DNA from: Anaerolineae bacterium
GTDB lineage: Bacteria > Chloroflexota > Anaerolineae > J102
DNA: 17,019 nt
Assembly: GCA_026985975.1 (NCBI GenBank)
Contig: JALSPL010000095.1
Location: 1-17,019 of the forward strand
Direction: 5' to 3'
Each line of letters opens with the position of its first letter. Position 1 is the first letter of the stretch. The notes below the pieces were generated by a model, which was not told the DNA's origin, made no database searches, and was given only the letters and a program-made list of their open reading frames with translations. The position numbers and the translations under genes are program-made. Of the stretch, positions 15,231-17,019 are shown piece after piece.

Positions 15231-15258
15231 GAATAAAAGCCCGCCGCGAGAGGCGCTT
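15231..15258 (-). terminator. Putative intrinsic terminator of the metallopeptidase gene
   Basis: On the - strand, just after the stop codon, AAGCGCC pairs with GGC..GCTT (2-nt bulge, 6-nt loop TCTCGC). It is followed by a T-rich run (TTTTATTC). The stem is short and bulged, so this is a moderate call. Confidence 0.45.
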
Positions 15259-15261
15259 ATC

Positions 15262-17019
15262 TCAGGGCGTTTGCTCGGCCAGGCCCGCCAGCGCCCGCGC
15301 CTGCGCCACCAGCTTATCGGCATGATAGCTATCGCCCTGGCGCAATGATTGCCCGGCCTCGTTCAGCAAAGCGCGGGCCCGGGACGCGTCATCCGCAGCC
15401 ACGCCGCTATCCGACGCCAGCTTCCGCTGAACTTCCAGCGCGTCCTGCGCCAGCTTCAGCCGATGCTCCGCCGCCTTGACGGTGCGCTTCCAATCCTTGC
15501 CGCTCTCGAACCCGCGCTGCACCAGATCATCAGGCTGCCAGCCCAGTTCATCGAACAGGGGCAGCGCCGCCTCCCACGCGTCCAGCGTCTTATCCGCGTT
15601 GCGAAAATCGCTGTGCGCGGAATAATAGCGCCAATACCGCATGTTTTCCAGCAGCGCATCGGGCGTCTTCCAGCCCAACGGCTCGATGCGGGCCTGCAGC
15701 GCTCGCACCTGCTTCCACATATCATCCCGCTGCGCCAGCAAGGCCTTGCCCTGCTTGTTCAAAACCCGCGTGGTCCACAATTTGCGCAGGCCGCGAGACG
15801 CCCTGCGCTTCTTGTTTTGCTGCAAGAACATTTCAAGATATGAATAACTGTCGGCCAGCAAAGCGTCATCCGCGGCCGCGCTTTCGGCGAAGGCACGATT
15901 CACCTCCTGAACCTTCGCCAGGCCCAGCAGCTTCACCAGGCGCTTGATGGTGTCATAAGACTTGGCGTAGCCGTACTGTTCGGTCTGTTCATCTTCCTCG
16001 GTGTCAAACCCGACATGCTCCCAATCCTGCAAAGGCATTTTGATCGTATCGCGACGGGGCATCCTGTACGCCACATCCTCCGCATCCATCTTCAGCCGCC
16101 GCATGGCCTCCCGCGCAGACCACTCCGCCCAGCCCTCTCTCAGCCAGACCGAATCGAAGGGCCACGACCACAGATGCGCGCCCTCATGCACGATCGTGCC
16201 GCGGGTGGCCGAGGGCAGGATGCCAACCGTATCAGCATCCTCATACATCCCGGCATAGCCCTGGGTGTCAGCGGTCTGTGAGCGGATGACCTCGATCTCG
16301 CCCGAGCCCTGGTAGGGAAATCCCATCACCTTTTCCAGCACGGGCAGCGCCTTGGTCAGCGTATCCACAATCTTCTGCGCCCAGGCCTCCTCGCCTTCGA
16401 CATAGCGCACCCTTATGCGGATGTCCTGTTCCTGCAGGGGCACGGGATCGGAGAGCAATTCGCGCTCCTTGGCTTCTCTGGCGGCCTCGATGGCGAGATA
16501 GGAGCCCGCCCACTGCGAGGAAACGCCCTCGGGGCACACAACCCGGGCCGCATCCGCTTCCTGGGAGACCGTGCACAGATCGCTTTCCAGCCCGATGTCG
16601 AAATCCGCCGGAAAATCCACCTGCACCCGCCCGTCGTACACCCAATCCTGATGATCGATCTCATAAGCGGGGACGCTCACCACATTCTTCGAGGTGTAAA
16701 AAGGCGGGCGGGCCTCCGCGATGCTGTAATCCAGCTCGATTTTGATTTTCTGTTTGTACACCAATTGTCTGCGAAAGAAAATGGCGTAGGAGTCGTATTC
16801 CTTGCCTTTTTTATGACGCCGCACCTTCAGCTTCACCCCATCGCCCCGCCGGGCCGTGATGGCGCTGACGCCCTTGGGCAGATCCCAAAAAATCCTGTCA
16901 TAATAGTAATAGCTGCCGCGTGATTTCTTGCGCGTTGTTGGATCGCGGTTGATGATGATCAGGCTGGAGTGAACGGTAATCTGGTTATCGGGCGCAGAGA
17001 CGGTGTAGTGCGTGTCCTC
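15262..17019 (-). CDS. M1-like (gluzincin) zinc metallopeptidase, 5' end outside window
   Basis: The frame stays open to the window edge with no in-frame ATG, so the start lies beyond 17019. A GTG at 16836 is available, but 61 upstream codons still look like protein (a beta-rich segment, e.g. HSSLIIINRDP). Counting from that GTG, the zinc motif is HEGAH (His217, Glu218, His221). A second Glu lies in WLREGWAEW (Glu234), the arrangement of M1-type gluzincins but with only 12 residues between motif and Glu rather than 18. About 200 residues before it resemble an extracellular beta-sandwich with two cysteines (88 and 101). After about residue 330 the chain is helical and Lys/Arg/Leu-rich, perhaps a repeat-like helical domain. 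It is probably exported or membrane-anchored, but the signal is outside the window. The substrate is unknown. Confidence 0.88.
   Translation of the reverse strand, partial: EDTHYTVSAPDNQITVHSSLIIINRDPTTRKKSRGSYYYYDRIFWDLPKGVSAITARRGDGVKLKVRRHKKGKEYDSYAIFFRRQLVYKQKIKIELDYSIAEARPPFYTSKNVVSVPAYEIDHQDWVYDGRVQVDFPADFDIGLESDLCTVSQEADAARVVCPEGVSSQWAGSYLAIEAAREAKERELLSDPVPLQEQDIRIRVRYVEGEEAWAQKIVDTLTKALPVLEKVMGFPYQGSGEIEVIRSQTADTQGYAGMYEDADTVGILPSATRGTIVHEGAHLWSWPFDSVWLREGWAEWSAREAMRRLKMDAEDVAYRMPRRDTIKMPLQDWEHVGFDTEEDEQTEQYGYAKSYDTIKRLVKLLGLAKVQEVNRAFAESAAADDALLADSYSYLEMFLQQNKKRRASRGLRKLWTTRVLNKQGKALLAQRDDMWKQVRALQARIEPLGWKTPDALLENMRYWRYYSAHSDFRNADKTLDAWEAALPLFDELGWQPDDLVQRGFESGKDWKRTVKAAEHRLKLAQDALEVQRKLASDSGVAADDASRARALLNEAGQSLRQGDSYHADKLVAQARALAGLAEQTP

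Larger units (their letters stand above)
14922..15261. other. 340-bp intergenic region with promoter, hairpin, repeat copy and terminator
   Basis: Both flanking genes are on the - strand. The gap holds the operon promoter (14961-14989), a small hairpin overlapping its -35 box (CCGCAG 14980-14985 and CTGCGG 14993-14998, 7-nt loop), the second copy of the palindrome-ended repeat (15089-15189) and a terminator-like hairpin for the metallopeptidase (15231-15258). I see no credible gene in it. Confidence 0.7.

Overview
The window reads as chromosomal DNA from a GC-rich bacterium, most likely a member of the Chloroflexota (Anaerolineae/Caldilineae-like). This rests on protein style, not on a marker gene. 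The clues are lipoproteins with long Pro/Thr linkers, several META (DUF306/HslJ-like) domains, an NBR1-type Ig domain fused to a solute-binding domain, and exported proteins of unknown role. There is no rRNA, tRNA, CRISPR array, integrase or transposase, and no phage gene.

Layout. The left part (about 1-9620) is read on the + strand: a clostripain-family (C11) protease cut by the window edge; a 1160-residue lipoprotein combining a solute-binding domain, four META domains and Ig-like domains; a translationally coupled pair (polytopic membrane protein plus membrane-anchored alpha/beta-hydrolase-like protein); a UPF0104/LPG-synthase-type membrane protein; and a small lipoprotein. The right part (about 9733-17019) is read on the - strand. 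In its own 5'->3' order it holds an M1-like zinc metallopeptidase cut by the window edge, then a tight three-gene operon (beta-helix acyltransferase, GNAT acetyltransferase, DUF692/MNIO-like TIM barrel; both junctions are ATGA overlaps), then an exported lamin-tail/phospholipase D-like protein and a CHAD-domain protein. The two halves converge at 9620-9732, where a perfect 15-bp-stem hairpin lies.

Non-coding content. The only two gaps over 300 bp (1994-2376 and 14922-15261) each carry one copy of a ~100-bp element. Its 15-bp terminal inverted repeats are built on the palindrome AACCTGWCAGGTT. The copies are in opposite orientation and about 85% identical by hand alignment. Promoter-like sequences precede the large lipoprotein and the three-gene operon, and terminator-like hairpins follow the large lipoprotein and the metallopeptidase.

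How the genes may work together. Most products act at or outside the membrane (protease, binding lipoproteins, membrane hydrolase, PLD-like protein, metallopeptidase), so this looks like an envelope or extracellular-function neighbourhood. The operon is the exception and looks like a small cytoplasmic enzyme set. The two features most worth attention are the solute-binding domain interrupted by three META domains and the acyltransferase-acetyltransferase-MNIO-like operon. No complete mobile element or defence system was recognised.
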